Source: Oscillospiraceae bacterium (lineage in GTDB: Bacteria; Bacillota_A; Clostridia; Oscillospirales; Acutalibacteraceae). From it: a stretch of 5,212 bases of DNA. The stretch's first letter is position 1; each line of letters begins with the position of its first letter. The stretch lies in contig DOWI01000224.1 in NCBI GenBank assembly GCA_003519645.1, forward strand, positions 1-5,212. The letters run 5' to 3'. Shown piece after piece: positions 4,855-5,212 of this stretch. The notes below the pieces were generated by a model. That model had not been told where the DNA came from. It worked only from the letters and a program-made list of their open reading frames with translations, and made no database searches. Made by a program: the position numbers and the translations under genes.

Positions 4855-5142
4855 ATGGAGTTATGGAAAGAGTCCTTACAAACTGCATTGGACGAACGTC
4901 TTGACGCAGCGTTTGCGGAATTGGCAGAATCCAACCCTGCTGTCCGGGAGGCTGTCAAACAGCAGCGGGATGCATCGGTGCTGGTGAAGGATCATCCGAA
5001 ATACGATGACGAATTGAAGCAGATAGTGGACTCATATTTTGAAGCTATGCAGCTTTTACTGGGTGAATACAGTCGACATCTGTACATCCAAGGCGCCAAG
5101 GACTGTGTGGCGGTTTTGAGAGAGCTTGGCGTAATTAAGTAG
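4855..5142 (+). CDS. Small all-helical hypothetical protein
   Basis: This 95-residue acidic protein is predicted by eye to be entirely alpha-helical. A first helix is rich in Ala, Glu and Leu (DERLDAAFAELAES, residues 13-26), then comes a charged stretch VREAVKQQRDASVLVKDHP (30-48) and a helix DELKQIVDSYFEAMQLLLG. The end YSRHLYIQGAKDCVAVLREL resembles the last helix of several small Firmicutes DUF families (DUF6809/DUF6664-like, uncertain). No catalytic motif, signal peptide or membrane segment is visible. The start is ATG 4855, 8 bases after AAGGAGG (4840-4846). An in-frame TTG at 4837 overlaps that site and is rejected. It is followed at once by a terminator. It probably belongs to the same element as the two genes before it. 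The function is unknown. Confidence 0.78.
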   Translation: MELWKESLQTALDERLDAAFAELAESNPAVREAVKQQRDASVLVKDHPKYDDELKQIVDSYFEAMQLLLGEYSRHLYIQGAKDCVAVLRELGVIK

Positions 5143-5169
5143 CGCAGGCAATGATGCCTGTGCTTTTTT
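5142..5169 (+). terminator. Intrinsic terminator after the 95-residue gene
   Basis: GCGCAGGCA (5142-5150) pairs with TGCCTGTGC (5155-5163), a 9-bp stem with one G-U pair and an ATGA loop. Six T follow at 5164-5169. The stem begins on the last base of the stop codon. Confidence 0.88.
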
Positions 5170-5204
5170 AGATTCAAAATCAAAACAGGGCCGTTTCCCC
5201 AAAC

Positions 5205-5210
5205 AGGAGG
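5205..5210 (+). promoter_or_regulatory. Ribosome binding site of a gene starting beyond the window
   Basis: AGGAGG stands 2 bases from the right edge, with no start codon yet. AAACAGG occurs at 5183-5189 and again at 5201-5207. Only 35 bases lie between the preceding T tract and this site, and no promoter is visible in them. Confidence 0.5.
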
Positions 5211-5212
5211 CG

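Overview
The window looks like accessory DNA from a low-to-mid GC Gram-positive bacterium, most likely a gut-type Clostridia (Lachnospiraceae or Ruminococcaceae-like). The grounds are strong AAGGAGG-type ribosome binding sites before every gene, a near-consensus SigA promoter, and gene families (DUF4314-type protein, small Cys-rich protein, XRE/ImmA pair) typical of Firmicutes integrative and conjugative elements (ICEs). No rRNA, tRNA, CRISPR array, complete transposase or integrase is visible. The mobile-element assignment is inference from gene content.

Left part (1-990): a short reading frame open at the left edge, three tandem 11-bp repeats, then a palindrome just upstream of a 186-residue protein with two winged-helix/MerR-like DNA-binding modules. 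This gene converges on the next unit and shares a hairpin terminator with it.

Middle-left (954-1753, minus strand): a type II toxin-antitoxin operon, with a Phd/YefM-type antitoxin upstream and overlapping a ParE/RelE-type toxin. It has a clear promoter whose -10 box lies between two 10-bp inverted arms. Directly upstream is the first 27 codons of an AAA/DUF4143-type ATPase gene, cut off just before its Walker A motif. This is a scar of an insertion or deletion. The AT-rich spacer to 1940 holds small palindromes and repeats but no gene.

Middle (1941-3622, plus strand): a consensus promoter drives a tightly coupled three-gene operon of XRE repressor, ImmA/IrrE zinc metallopeptidase and PIN-like nuclease. 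All junctions overlap, and the PIN gene starts with TTG. By family knowledge, the peptidase would inactivate the repressor, derepressing the operon and releasing the PIN protein. This is the most interesting system in the window.

Right part (3674-5212, plus strand): two successive hairpins, the second a 19-bp perfect stem with a T tract, stand directly before the ribosome binding site of a small Cys-rich protein gene. A DUF4314-type protein gene follows, then a 95-residue helical protein and another terminator. The window ends on a ribosome binding site for a gene just outside.
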